A stretch of 64,000 nt of DNA from Leguminivora glycinivorella (GCF_023078275.1 NC_062990.1:203501-267500); one strand, 5' to 3'. Numbered from the stretch's first letter, positions 11,291 to 21,848 are shown. Numbers and translations: made by a program. Notes: generated from the sequence alone by a model not told the origin.

Positions 11291-12059
11291 TGGTTTGAGG
11301 CCTACTACCGAATACCGAAGTTATCGACATGTGGACATGAGTCTCTTTTACTCTTATCAGTATAAAGTGAAAGAGGAAGAATCCCTCAGTGCGTATGTTT
11401 CGAAATTTGCAGTAGACCCTATATTGACAGATTTCGATAGGTAAATTACATTTACTTATGATTTTAGTTCCATCGCGTAAACACCAGAGGCGTAGCATTC
11501 GCCTATAGTTCTTTCTCCGTTTATTGATAAACTTAGAAAGGGATAGAAGCAGCTTCTTTGGCGTGAAGTTAGGCACAATATATTGTAAACAAACGTAAAC
11601 TCACTTACTTTCTGAGTAAAGTAATACGGCTCTCACTTGGGCAGCCCATGGTAACGGTACAGAACTCTAATTTGTGTGTAAATTAAATTGTTTGACTCGC
11701 GCAAGCCCGCGGCGTGACGGGCCATGTCGCGGGGAGATTAGCGAGTCAAATAGGGCCCTTGCCACGTGCTAGGTAAGTAGTCAGGAAGACAGAATTTCCT
11801 TAATCTTTGTAATCTCTTAAATTATAATTACGAGTTTCGCATTAATAATTTGATTCTGATTGACATAGACACTGGATAGTAGACGCTAACGTTTGTGTAT
11901 TTTAAGCGATTTTTCATACATCTTTCTTACACTAATATGCCAGTATGAGTGAGACGCGTAAGAAATAAAAGTGCTAGCGAATATGTCAAAAATGTCAAAA
12001 TTAATCTCGTGGTCATAAAATTAAATGTAACAGATCCTACCGCCACTCCTTTTAAAGTA
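11291..12059. other. No recognisable gene; one short inverted repeat
   Basis: A stem pairs ttgactcgc near 11690 with gcgagtcaa near 11742. The remainder shows nothing I can name. Confidence 0.4.
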
Positions 12060-12535
12060 CCATTTTGGTACTTTAAAATTATTTTTCATCACACCAACTA
12101 CTGGTAAAGGCTTACTTTGCTATTCGAAAACAGATAGCAAAATTGCATTTTATCCACAAGAGTGCAAAGTAATTTCATACAAATTTTAACTTGATGTCTT
12201 GAGCTGGCTGGTATAATTTACGTGTAAATGATGATTTTGATTAGATTGATAAATATTGATTAGATTGATAGATTTGATTTAGTTTGTAGTTTTATAGTCA
12301 GTATTTTGTTCGTGTTGTTGTGGTGAAAAATTTTGTGTTTCACTCGGTGGCAAAGTTTGGTTAACCTTCGTGCCTTGAAACCCTCGCAACGCTCAAGATT
12401 CCACTTTTTGAACCACTCGCTACGCTCGCGGTTCAATATTGGAATCTTTCGCTTGCTCGGGTATCAATATTGGCACGTGTGCGGTTAAACCACAACTTTG
12501 CCCCCTTGTAAAACAAATAACTATTAAGTTACAGC
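12060..12535 (+). repeat. Dispersed repeat family N, copy 1
   Basis: Shares with 58205-58650 the order cattttatccac, gaaccactcgct, ctcgcggttcaa, then actttgcccccttg and acaaataactatta. The gaaccactcgctacgctcg / cgagcgtagcgagtggttc stretch is itself a near palindrome. Confidence 0.5.
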
Positions 12536-12581
12536 TCAGAAAATTTCATGAAAATTATGACGAAATATATGGGCATGATAC

Positions 12582-12618
12582 ATACTTCATACTTCATACA
12601 GTATGAAGTATGAAGTAT
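12582..12618. repeat. Perfect short palindrome
   Basis: atacttcatacttcatac (12582-12599), a single a, then its exact reverse complement (12601-12618). Each arm is built from a repeated 'tacttca' word. Confidence 0.8.
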
Positions 12619-12649
12619 AATCTGTATCTGTGAGAACCTATAATTGGCC

Positions 12650-12736
12650 TCCTGTTTCTATTGCATCTGCTAATTAATATGTTTCATGTGCTGTTGGTTT
12701 TCCAATAAATAAATAATAAAATAATAATAATTGGAT
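12650..12736 (+). mobile_element. 5'-truncated LINE 3' tail
   Basis: tgctgttggttttccaataaat followed by a taa/aata-rich tail is the terminal pattern of a polyadenylation-like LINE end. No coding sequence remains. Confidence 0.4.
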
Positions 12737-12841
12737 ACCGTTTTATTTGGCAGGCGTCCGGTTTTTTATCCATAGCCCAGTATTTAGTCCATCACTTTCA
12801 TCAAAATAGACCAGTTCATTTTAGATTCCATTAACTCTCAA

Positions 12842-13120
12842 ATAGTCCGTACACCCTGGCGGGTGTTGCCTCTGCGTGTGTCCCATGATATGGGCAAGGG
12901 CAACATCCGCTCGGTGTACCCCTCACATTTCATTAAAGAGTCGAAAGGGCCTCTACGCGTTGGCTTCGGCCCCGCGCACGCCTCCCAAAGGTCCGGAATA
13001 CCATTGTTCCGTGATGGGAAAGACATACAAATAATGTGCTGTTAGCTTCGGCTCCACGCATGCCTCCCAAAAGTCCGGGACCCCATGAACCCGAGATGTG
13101 GTAAGACATACAAATAATAA
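12842..13120 (+). mobile_element. Tandem 3' ends of a truncated LINE family
   Basis: Two consecutive copies of one 3' UTR block begin at about 12959 (ggcttcggccccgcgcacgc) and 13046 (gcttcggctccacgcatgcc). Each ends in agacatacaaataat, and the second has an aataataat tail. Identity is moderate, so the duplication or double insertion is not recent. Confidence 0.5.
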
Positions 13121-13479
13121 TAATGATTTGATATCCAATGATGGACTTAAAGGATAGGTATTTTAATTAATCGTCATCATCTTCCACGCCAATGTTTTGG
13201 GCAGAATAAAGTCAATAATACAAATGACTTGATATTATAGGTATGTACGGTAAGGTAAGTAGGTATGCAGGCTAAAGTGCAATGTATAAATGTTATACAA
13301 GGAAACCAGTGCATTGAGGTGCAAGTATCGACTGGCACCGCTTATATATGAGGTGGAACGAATGCCACAAAGTTGGAATACTTTAGGTACAGTCAGCAAC
13401 AGAAGTAGTGGAACAAGCAACTGCTATTTACAAATGATTAACCTAATTGTGTTTTTTGAAAAAAAAAATCCAAATAAAA

Positions 13480-13610
13480 AGAAATGCGGTTTGATACCTA
13501 TTTTCGTTATAATAGTCATAGTAAAAGTTGTTCGTTATGACCTAAAAGTCACTACGCAAAGTTTGAACGGTCCTTATTATTTCACTGAGTATCTAAGACG
13601 GTAATTTATT
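13480..13610 (+). mobile_element. MITE family H, partial copy
   Basis: Contains agtaaaagttgttcgttatg and aaaagtcactacgcaaagt, matching the right half of the inverted-repeat element at 46990-47196. Confidence 0.45.
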
Positions 13611-14204
13611 TCAGCCACTTTCCAAACAAAACCTTACATTTCCAGCATCCGCAGTATCGAACGAGAACTGTCATCTTTTCGTACCGTTTAGCTACTTTTC
13701 ACCCCGGCACCGGAGTAACTCCATATTGAACCGTATTACAAGGGAGGAAGGTTCAGAGTCTTGGTTAAAGTTGAGTCAGCTGGCGTTTTGCCATGGCTGC
13801 AGACGCAAAGGCATTTCCGGCAGGAGTAAGGAAACAAAACAGAGAGACAGATAATGTAAGTTCAAAAGTAATAGTACATTACATCAGAGGCCGGGAAAAT
13901 GAGGATTTCCGGCCAAGTGGGTATATACCGGATAGGGATACGAGACCCGGAATCCGTTTTCACGCCGAGGCATGTATAGTGCTTTTCTCAAACATACAAT
14001 GAAATAAAAAAAAAATGCTCTAAAGGACAATATTTTATAAAAAAAAGTTACTTTGCAGGCCTAGGCCTAAAAAATAATATGAAATCCCTTTACAGTCCTC
14101 TCGAGTTGTTGCGCCCAAAAAGCGATACTTCCCAGCCCATTTTAAGGAACGTAAAGACAATATTTCATTGCATGTTTGAGAAAAGAATATTTACATATCC
14201 AAGC
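13611..14204. other. No recognisable gene or repeat
   Basis: Contains an unremarkable 69-codon ORF at 13793-14002 and a poly-A-like run at 14007. No family or splice signal was recognised. Confidence 0.4.
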
Positions 14205-14460
14205 GATTTTATCATCCTCCTTGCGTTATCTCGGCATTTGCCATAGCTCATGGGAGCCTGGGGTCCGCTTTAACAACTAATCCCTAGATTTGGCGTAGGC
14301 ACTAGTTTTACGAAAACGACTGCCATCTGACCTTCCAACCCGAAGGGTATCTAGACCTAATTGGGAATTAGTCCGGTTTCCTCACGATGTTTTTCACCGA
14401 AAAGCGACATTACGCACATAAGTTCCTAAAAACTATTGGTTGGGTGATTTACTGGTTTAG
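14205..14460 (-). mobile_element. SINE-like retroposon (family 2), head truncated, reverse
   Basis: On the reverse strand it ends ...ggattagttgttaaagcggac, gcaaggaggatga, with upstream cggtgaaaaacatcgtgagg. The same 3' block lies at 56140-56215 on the forward strand. I associate the sequence with a widespread lepidopteran tRNA-derived SINE with a gatgat tail; the tRNA head is not present here. Confidence 0.5.
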
Positions 14461-15029
14461 AATTCCATGATTGGAAATAGCGACAATCGCTAAGAAAAAT
14501 AGGTATAAACAATTCGATATTCGATTTGAAACTGAATCGTACACATCTTTACTCTATAGCACTTGCAGTTATGGGAGATTGAGGCCTGCTTGTCAAATTC
14601 AGGCAAGAGTCTGCGTCGGCAATGCCTAGCTTTTAAAATAAATGGCAACCGCTCTAAAACTGCCCACGATAGCAAGACAATCTGCTGGCAGTTAATATAA
14701 AGCTGTTACTCTGTACTGTTACCTTACTCCAGTACTTCCTTTTCTGCACAACTTTTGTGGCAACAATACCGACATAAAACCTCCTAAAACATACCCAGTT
14801 TAAATCATATTAAACCTTATTATCAACTGTATAATGCTTATCAGACTGCGTTATTTTAGATACGAACCGTTTTATAAATTAGGTGTCTCAGTTGTTTGTG
14901 CATGTCCTATGTTTGTGACTGAAGCTGGTTCTTTATTTCTGACAAATTCCTGCTTTATTGTGAATCTTCAGGGAATATATGATCCGGTAACAGTAACTTT
15001 AAAAGATTTATATGATACTAGCCTGCCTG
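14461..15029. other. No recognisable gene or repeat
   Basis: AT-rich with only short ORFs (for example 14834-15037). Nothing identifiable. Confidence 0.4.
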
Positions 15030-15285
15030 TGTGGTGACGGGTTAAGAATTTCACCACCCCCTTTCTTCCCGTGGGTGTCGTAGAAGGCGACTATGGGATA
15101 TGGGTTAAATTGTGGTGTAGGCGAGAGGCTGGCAACCTTTCACTGCAATGCCACAGTTTCGTTTTCTTCTAACCCCTTATTTGCCAAGAGTGGCCCTGAA
15201 GATTTAGTGGTTTCATGTGCTCTGCCTACCCCTTTACGGGATACAGGCGTGATTGTATGTATGTTGTATGTATGTATGTATGATA
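15030..15285 (+). mobile_element. Retroposon family O with (tgta)n tail, copy 1
   Basis: Runs from cgggttaagaatttcacca through gtgggtgtcgtagaaggcga, ggcgagaggctggcaacct and gtgctctgcctacccctt to a tgta-repeat tail. Further copies are at 55046-55218 (forward) and 60690-60890 (reverse). Most likely a 5'-truncated non-LTR element or SINE. Confidence 0.55.
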
Positions 15286-15348
15286 CAAGCTTTTGCCCGC
15301 GGCTTCGCTCGCGTTAAATTCGAAAATTACAGAATGCTCCATACAAAC
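15286..15348 (+). mobile_element. Left piece of dispersed repeat P, interrupted by the BEL/Pao derivative
   Basis: Begins caagcttttgcccgcggctt and cgctcgcg, and ends near catacaaactt. The missing half (ggtttagaaagagacaaaaa ... acagacacacaca) follows the right LTR at 19105-19292. An uninterrupted reverse copy lies at 56340-56560. Confidence 0.55.
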
Positions 15349-15433
15349 TTAGAAAATCTTCGCTGGGCTCAGGTGTTGCAGAGGTGTTAAATGATAAGCG
15401 GACTGTAGTTTAAAACTGGTTTACTCCGAATTA

Positions 15434-16480
15434 TGAGAAAGAACAAAGAAAGTGGAACAGTGAATTGTCGTTGAAGAGCGGAACAAGCGAACAGTAACAA
15501 CCGTAAGTTTTTGAAAGCTCAAAGCTGTCAAATTTGAATTTTGAATATTGCCATAGGTAAATTTGTGCATAGAGATTATTTGAATTACATATTATTATGT
15601 GACTTTAAACAATATTGATATTTTATTTAAAAAATACAAATTGAATAAATAATGAATTACCATGAATGCTTAATGAATTAAAAATAATACAAATGATTTA
15701 TAAATGCGTAATGTCAACTTGAATTAATACAATATTGAATATTTGAATGAAAGAATATGAAAATTGAATATATTATTTAACAATTATTATTTGAATTAAA
15801 TTAAAAATTAATGAGTTATCAAAAATGAATATAAGAAAAAAACCGGCCAAGTGCGAGTCGGGCTCGCGCACAAAGGGTTCCGTAGCAGCAAATATAATAA
15901 ACCAATAACTTAACCAAAATTACAGTTAAATCAACCTATCTCAAAAACTATAAGAGATACTTTGATCAAACCAAAAATCGTTGAAAGAGTTAATTAGCAT
16001 GCATCACCTCTATTTTTTTTAGAATTTTATACCCCGTAGTTATAAAAATAGAGGGGGGGGGACATACTTTTTACGACTTTGAGAGCTGATATCTCAAAAA
16101 CCGTTCACTTTAAGAAAAATGTTTTTAGAAAACTTTATATCATTTTAAAAGACCTTTCCATTGATACCCCACACGGGTATGTACATCGAAAAAAAATTTT
16201 CATCCCTCAGTTACATGTATGGGGGCCCCACCTCCAATTCTTTTTTTTACTATTTAGTGTCATAATTTTGTAGCGGTTCATACAACACATATTCCCATCA
16301 AATTTCATCACTGTAGTACTTATAGTTTCCGAGTAAATCGGCTGTGACAGACGGACAGACGGACAGACGGACAGACGGACAGACGGACATGACGAAACTA
16401 TAAGGGTTCCGTTTTTGCCATTTTGGCTACGGAACCCTAAAAAGGATTAAAAACTAGGGGTTTTTAAACGATTCTTAACA
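15434..16480 (-). repeat. 3' LTR of the BEL/Pao derivative (contains a 0.6-kb insertion)
   Basis: Apart from the insertion, this matches 18660-19104 almost base for base over 445 bp. It starts tgagaaagaac and ends cttaaca on the forward strand, giving the TG...CA ends of an LTR. Read on the reverse strand it begins tgttaagaatcg. The adjacent gcgggagca just upstream (reverse) could be the polypurine tract. Confidence 0.85.
15841..16440 (+). mobile_element. Dispersed repeat T inserted in an LTR
   Basis: Starts aaccggccaagtgcgagtcg and ends ctacggaaccctaa. It includes a ggacagac microsatellite (about 16350-16388). The sister LTR at 18660-19104 lacks it and reads straight through ataagaaaaaggatta, so both borders are fixed to within a run of A. 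The run of about five A on each side may be the target duplication. A second member is at 28471-34909. Confidence 0.8.
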
Positions 16481-16687
16481 TGCTCCCGCCTTGGAGTCTA
16501 TGACTTCAACAATGTGTAGACAGGGAGAGGATGGAAGATGCTGAGAACCCGTGCGATGCCGTCGCTGCCATGGATACCTCCCGAAGTGTAGCTGCTACGA
16601 ACCGGTGAAGTTTGAGGGCTGCAATCTGTGCATGTGCATGAAAATAACGGATCGCCCTGTGAGGAAATGGGAAGGAACCAAGGGATT

Positions 16688-17629
16688 TTAGGGACTGAAA
16701 TTAAATTGGATAAAAATTGCCGTAATTTGAAACAGTGATGTATGACATGTATGTGAATGTGTGTAAGTATGAATGTGTGAAAAAATAATAAATGTATGGG
16801 TGAATTCTCTTAACGCCTCACGCTCTCTTGATATGGTGCCCGTCAAGAGCTGCACCGTTTTCCTGTTCAAAAGAGGCCCTGCATGAAAGAATGTGAGTCG
16901 GTAATATTTGTATATCATGATGTATACTTGGTGACGACGAACCATGGAACTGAGCAACCCTGAACCCTCAAGAACGTGACCGTAAATGGGGTTGCTCGGT
17001 GTTCCCGCCACACAATCGGGGTTGTGTCTGTGAACAATATGTGAAAACGCCACTGAAGTACACTGAAATGAGATGCCCTGAACCGAAGGCGACTCATCTA
17101 ACTGTATGGGTTGCTCGTCAGGATCAGCTTTCGAAAACTGCTCCTCACAAGCGTTTTGTTCTGGCGTTAAACTGTGCCTGGGAACAATTGAATCTGTGGG
17201 AGTTTCAGGTGCAGATGTGCGTACCTGTGTATGTAATATAGACTGCAGATTATGTATTTTGTCATCTACATTATTTTTCAAAGTCTGAGTCGACACTTTG
17301 ATAGTAGAACCAGGCTTTGAATATCTTTGAATCAATACTTGTGCAGACGACATGCTTGCAAAGTAGGCATCTTCAAAGAGAGCTTGCTCCTCTCCGATAT
17401 CTCCTTCGACTGTTAACTCAGACAATATCCCAATATCTGTCTGTATTGAATTGAATTCGTCATAAATATGTTCTATCCTATCAAACCGTAGCTTTAATTC
17501 AGCAAGCTGTAAATCGCTTAACTGTGGCTCGGCTGCCAAATGTGAAGTAAATTGCTGAAAGGCCGTAACTTTGCCTCTAATAACCTCACGCCTGTAATTA
17601 AGTTTGTGTAAACTTTGGTCAGAAGACAT
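16688..17629 (-). CDS. Truncated gag-like ORF of the BEL/Pao derivative
   Basis: The 313-codon frame begins MSSDQSLHKLNYRREVIRGK. The first ~110 residues look like a BEL/Pao Gag N-terminus: an RG(K)-type helix followed by a coiled segment with alternating charged residues (LAELKLRFDRIEHIYDEF). The middle is polar and low in order. The last ~120 residues are unlike Gag and end in a histidine/threonine-rich stretch from simple-sequence DNA. It lacks a zinc knuckle and everything downstream, so it is probably an internally deleted protein. Function in packaging is only inferred. Confidence 0.5.
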   Translation of the reverse strand: MSSDQSLHKLNYRREVIRGKVTAFQQFTSHLAAEPQLSDLQLAELKLRFDRIEHIYDEFNSIQTDIGILSELTVEGDIGEEQALFEDAYFASMSSAQVLIQRYSKPGSTIKVSTQTLKNNVDDKIHNLQSILHTQVRTSAPETPTDSIVPRHSLTPEQNACEEQFSKADPDEQPIQLDESPSVQGISFQCTSVAFSHIVHRHNPDCVAGTPSNPIYGHVLEGSGLLSSMVRRHQVYIMIYKYYRLTFFHAGPLLNRKTVQLLTGTISREREALREFTHTFIIFSHIHTYTHSHTCHTSLFQITAIFIQFNFSP

Positions 17630-18659
17630 TGTGACATAATAAATTAATTGAATTGCCTAAATATATAAATTTAAATAAAACGTCATGAATAAAATTTGCT
17701 ATTATAAATGCTCAGGCGCTCAAACTTGTATGCAACGCAACGCTGATATGAGATGCACGTATGGTTATGTAATCACTTAATGAGTTTGTTTACACCTTAC
17801 CGACAATCTGCAGTTAGATATAAAAATTGACTCAATAACGTGTTCGCGTGAGATTATTAGTGTTTAAAATTGAAATTAGACTAGTGGATTATTGAATTGA
17901 CTGTATGATTAATGAATAAAAGTTAAAAGTGCATTTGTGAATGTAAATGTTATGTATTGCTACGGAATGTGTTAAAAGGTTAGGATATGCCTACAAAAAT
18001 GAATATTATGTGAATAAGTGTGAATATCTACTGTGTACTGACCAAACTGTGGCAATGAAGACAATGAATTTACTATTATGTGAATTTGATAGAATAACTG
18101 TGAATATGAATAGGTATAATTTGAAATTAAAATGTATGAATGGATGGATGGAACAGTTGAAAAAAAAAACAAAGGAATGTGAATTGAATAGAAGGACAAG
18201 GAACGATCTCACTATTTCGTGCTTCCTCCTTCTGCGCTGACTGCTCCTGGATCTGAATATGGATGATTGAATCTGGCTGCCGTTGCTCTCCACTGAATTG
18301 CTCCTGGATTGGTCTGGTTGGTGCTGGATGGGCTGGATTCCGTAACTGACTGACGGTTACGGTGAATTCCCACTGTAGTGGGAATTGCTCCGTGTGTCCG
18401 GTGAATGCTGTTCGTGAATTCACTCGTCGCTCCTGACTGATGGGACGCGATGAGTGTCAGCTCCGGAACTGGCACGTAGCTGGATGTGCCCTACGCCAAC
18501 CTGGATGACCCACGGCTTCGCTGAAGAACGTCCGTTGAATATGTGGAGCTCGACTCGGTGCCACAATCTTGCCCCCTCACAATTTCGAAGGCTCGATGGA
18601 CCATGTAACTTCCAAATTACATGGATGTGGATTCCAAATTGTATAAATGTGAATAAATA
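17630..18659 (-). other. Leader region between 5' LTR and gag of the BEL/Pao derivative
   Basis: No convincing ORF on the reverse strand. It contains a region of shifting short frames and a hairpin-capable tgaattcccac...gtgggaattgc near 18363-18388. No canonical primer-binding site was seen directly next to the LTR. Confidence 0.4.
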
Positions 18660-19104
18660 TGAGAAGAACAAAGAAAGTGACACTGTGAATGTTGTCGTTG
18701 AAGAGCGGAACAAGCGAACAGTAACAACCGTAAGTTTTTGAAAGCTCAAAGCTGTCAAATTTGAATTTTGAATATTGCCATAGGTAAATTTGTGCATAGA
18801 GATTATTTGAATTACATATTATTATGTGACTTTAAACAATATTGATATTTTATTTAAAAAATACAAATTGAATAAATAATGAATTACCATGAATGCTTAA
18901 TGAATTAAAAATAATACAAATGATTTATAAATGCGTAATGTCAACTTGAATTAATACAATATTGAATATTTGAATGAAAGAATATGAAAATTGAATATAT
19001 TATTTAACAATTATTATTTGAATTAAATTAAAAATTAATGAGTTATCAAAAATGAATATAAGAAAAAGGATTAAAAACTAGGGGTTTTTAAACGATTCTT
19101 AACA
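18660..19104 (-). repeat. 5' LTR of the BEL/Pao derivative (uninterrupted)
   Basis: 445 bp, tgagaagaac ... cttaaca on the forward strand. Differences from 15434-16480 are concentrated in the first ~40 bp. The rest appears identical apart from the insertion, suggesting a fairly recent integration. Confidence 0.85.
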
Positions 19105-19292
19105 AACTCCCACCCCCCATGTTAGGGAAGTGGGGGTTTAGAAAGAGACAAAAAGTAGCCTATGTCACTCTTCATCCTTTCAACTATCTTCACTTCAAAA
19201 ATCAGGTCGATTCGTCGCTCCGTTTGCCGTGAAAGACGGACAAACAAACAGACACACACACTTTCCCATTTATAATATTAAGTACGGATTCT
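19105..19292 (+). mobile_element. Right piece of dispersed repeat P
   Basis: Continues repeat P after the LTR: tagaaagagacaaaaagtag, gccgtgaaagacggacaaac and cacacactttcccatttata. The order matches the uninterrupted copy at 56340-56560 when that is read in reverse. Confidence 0.55.
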
Positions 19293-19327
19293 AAATGTTG
19301 GCAGAAGAAAATTTTCATACATTTAAT

Positions 19328-19800
19328 GTATGACGTCCGGTCTGGCCTAGCGCGTAGTGACCCTGCCTGCTACGCCGCGGTCCCGGGTTCGAATCCCGGT
19401 AAGGGCATTTATTTGTGTGATGAGTACAGAAGATATTTGTTCCTGAGTCATGGATGTTCTCTATGTTATAAAACTGTTTATAGTGCCTGTAAATTTATCA
19501 GATCTGTATTCTCCGCACTTAATTGGTAAATCGTAGGATAAAAGCTCCAGTCCTCACGATACAGGCTAGACCTGTGTGAGGGTTACTGTTTGTTCTAAGA
19601 AGCTCTTAGTTTGTTTTTCTATTATTAACTTAGGCTTTATGTAATTCAGATTTGGAAAATAAATGTATTGTATTGTGTTGTATTGTATATAAGTATTTGT
19701 ATATTATACATATCGTTGTCCGAGTACCTGGAACACAAGTCATCTTGAGCTTGACGTGGGACTCAGTCAATCTGTTTAAGAAAATGTCCTATAAGAAAAG
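19328..19800 (+). mobile_element. tRNA-derived SINE (family 1)
   Basis: The tRNA-like head has a degenerate A box (tggcctagcgcgtag) and a canonical B box (ggttcgaatcc at about 19386). The body is gtaagggcatttatttgtgtg ... gtcatggatgttctctatg. A tgtattgtat stretch precedes a conserved 3' part (gagtacctggaacacaagtc ... tgtcctataa) that recurs in the copies at 27031 and 54933. Confidence 0.75.
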
Positions 19801-19920
19801 CTGTTTACGCTGCGTAATAACGTATCCCACAATACACTATTATATATTCATGTTATGATAATTATTGTCTTAATACTCATTGTATGGAGAAAATCAACAG
19901 CACCCTAAATGGAATTCTAG

Positions 19921-20474
19921 TGGTCTATTTCACAACAGTGACAATAGTCGCCCGACAGTGACACTTAATTGGCCGTTCATTCCCTGTCAACAAGGGAATA
20001 TTGACGCCCTGAGTAACAATGTTACTTATCAACACAGAATTAGACACAGAATTGTCAGTGTCAAGCCAAGGATACACTAGGGGACAAATGTCCCACGACA
20101 TGTGTCGGCGACATGTCAAGCGAAGCCGGCCGATTTCGCCTGACATATCTGGCGACATCGCGCGACTTATATCCTCAGCGATGTCTAACGAAGTCGTACG
20201 ACTTCGCGAGACTTCGCCTGACATATCTGGCGACATCGCGCGACACCCGATGTCACTGCCCACACGTGTTGCGCGATGTTGCCAGACATATCGAGCGAAG
20301 TCCGGCAACGTCGCGTTACATCACCCGATGTCACTGGCGACACGTGTCGCGCGATGTCGCCAGGCATGTCGAGCGAAGTCTGACAACGTCGCGCTACTTC
20401 ACCCGACGTTGCTGGCGACACGTGTCGTGGGACATTTGTCCCCTAGTGTATCCTTGGCTTCAAGGTCACTGTGG
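19921..20474. mobile_element. MITE family B, copy 1, carrying a nested MITE
   Basis: Left end ggtctatttcacaacagtga and the decayed right end tcaaggtcactgtgg match the terminal repeats of the element at 58923-59366. The interior words tgtcaacaaggg, aatattgacgc and aatgttacttatcaac are shared with that copy. It is split by the element at 20077-20458. Confidence 0.55.
20077..20458. mobile_element. MITE C with ~40-bp near-perfect terminal repeats
   Basis: The 5' end ccaaggatacactaggggac continues with aaatgtcccacgacatgtgtcg, and the 3' end is its reverse complement with one mismatch. The inside is a mosaic of short words (gacatatctggcgacat, cgcgcgatgtcgccag, tcgagcgaagtc) repeated directly and inverted. 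No protein is evident. The inserted site reads tcaag on both sides. Confidence 0.75.
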
Positions 20475-20511
20475 GAGCGTAAGTTCGTATCCTACCGACT
20501 GCGCCATGTAA

Positions 20512-20720
20512 AGTTTTTTTTTTATAAATGGGCCAAATGGGACAGACTTGCCAAAGGCAAATATGTGACCTACGATGGAGTGAGCTTGCCTAGAAGATGC
20601 CTGTTCACTCTTGATTTGAAGGTCGCTGGGTTATGTGAGCTCGGAAATATAGCCACCGGCTAGGAATTCCAACCCTCTCAGTGCGCATAAGAAAAGAAGA
20701 AGCAAAGCGTTTCGTGCGAA
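20512..20720 (+). mobile_element. Truncated dispersed repeat Q, copy 1
   Basis: Shares ataaatgggc, gccaaaggcaaa, agaagatgcctgttcactct and tgatttgaagg with the insert at 59152-59282. It extends further into gagctcggaaatatagccac. Probably the 3' part of a retroposon. Confidence 0.4.
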
Positions 20721-21036
20721 TTCGCGGAATATCTACCAAGTAAGGATGGAGACCGGCCGTGCGTCTAAGAGTCCGATGGTAGAATGGGGACGGTGTGCTC
20801 GTGTAGTTCTTGAGTATTACGGATCACACAATGAAACCATCTCAGCTCATGTTACCGCCTACCCTACATACATATCTACCCACATACACAAAATTACAAA
20901 CATTATCTGTGACGTACACGCTAACGAGTAACTTATTATATGTCAAAAACGTCAAGAAGTGATAGTACATGATCTGTAAAAATACAGTAAGCTGCAAAAG
21001 TATATCGCGAATTTATCCATGAATTCATAATTTTTA

Positions 21037-21420
21037 ACCGACTTCAAAAAAGGAGGAGGTTCTCAATTCGACTGAATGTTTTTTTTTTTTTTTTTTGTAT
21101 GTATGTTACTCGATATCTCCGAGAATCCTGGATCGATTTTCAAATTTTTTTTTTGATCGAACGGGTATAACCCCGAGATGGTCCCATTGACACCAAGTCA
21201 GGGTCTGATGATGGTATCTTGGAGAAATCGAGGGAACTCTTCAAATGTTATAGGCACATGTAAGGTTTTTAGTGTATTTTTCAAAGGTACACCAGTATTT
21301 ACGCCAGACGGTAGTAATTTTATGTGGCTGAGCTGATGATGGAAGGTCAACTCCTCAATGGTTAGGAGTTAAAGGATAATTCTTTCACTACTGTACATAT
21401 ATTCGGACTGATACATATAA
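21037..21420 (+). repeat. Dispersed repeat R (accgacttcaaaaaagg family)
   Basis: Starts accgacttcaaaaaaggagg, followed by a poly-T run (21080-21097), ttactcgatatctccgagaa and gtctgatgatgg. The last word is shared with the tandem array at 37081-37830. I associate the family with Lepidoptera but cannot assign a class. Confidence 0.45.
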
Positions 21421-21453
21421 TATCACTAGGAACCACTAAAAATCAACAAATAA

Positions 21454-21827
21454 ATTAACTTTTTAACAAAAAATAAAACCGCCTTCAAAAATAAGCGCGC
21501 TGCAAAACACGGAGAAACTAAAAAGCCAAAAATAACAAACCTTTGAATTCAGATTTCTTATCAGATTGCAATAATCTAAACATCCAAATTATAAACAAAT
21601 CAATTATTTTTGAAGGCGGGGCCAGCCTGCGTATGGTTGGGAGGGGCAAACAGGTCTGGTACCGACTTCAAAAATAATTGATTTGTTTATAATTTGGATG
21701 TTTAGATTATTGCAATCTGATAAGAAATCTGAATTCAAAGGTTTGTTATTTTTGGCTTTTTAGTTTCTCCGTGTTTTGCAGCGCGCTTATTTTTGAAGGC
21801 GGTTTTATTTTTTGTTAAAAAGTTAAT
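21454..21827. repeat. Long palindrome, 166-bp arms, 42-bp loop
   Basis: attaactttttaacaaaaaa ... tttttgaaggcgg (21454-21619) is the reverse complement of 21662-21827 with essentially one mismatch. The loop holds gccagcctgcgtatggttgg. The arm edges (ccgccttcaaaaa) are related to the neighbouring repeat R end. Confidence 0.85.
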
Positions 21828-21848
21828 ACCATGCGATCTCGTAGTTCA

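Larger units (their letters stand above)
15434..19104 (-). mobile_element. Gag-only, internally deleted BEL/Pao-type LTR retrotransposon
   Basis: Two 445-bp direct repeats bound a 2.2-kb interior that holds, on the reverse strand, a ~1-kb leader and a short gag-like ORF. No protease, RT, RNase H or integrase is present, so it must depend on proteins supplied by another element. It is inserted within repeat P. It resembles large non-autonomous LTR derivatives described in plants and insects. Confidence 0.7.

Noticed and set aside
18006..18800. Overlapping ORFs on both strands around 18.1-18.8 kb
   Set aside because: They lie in the LTR-element leader and LTR, shift frames and have no domain.
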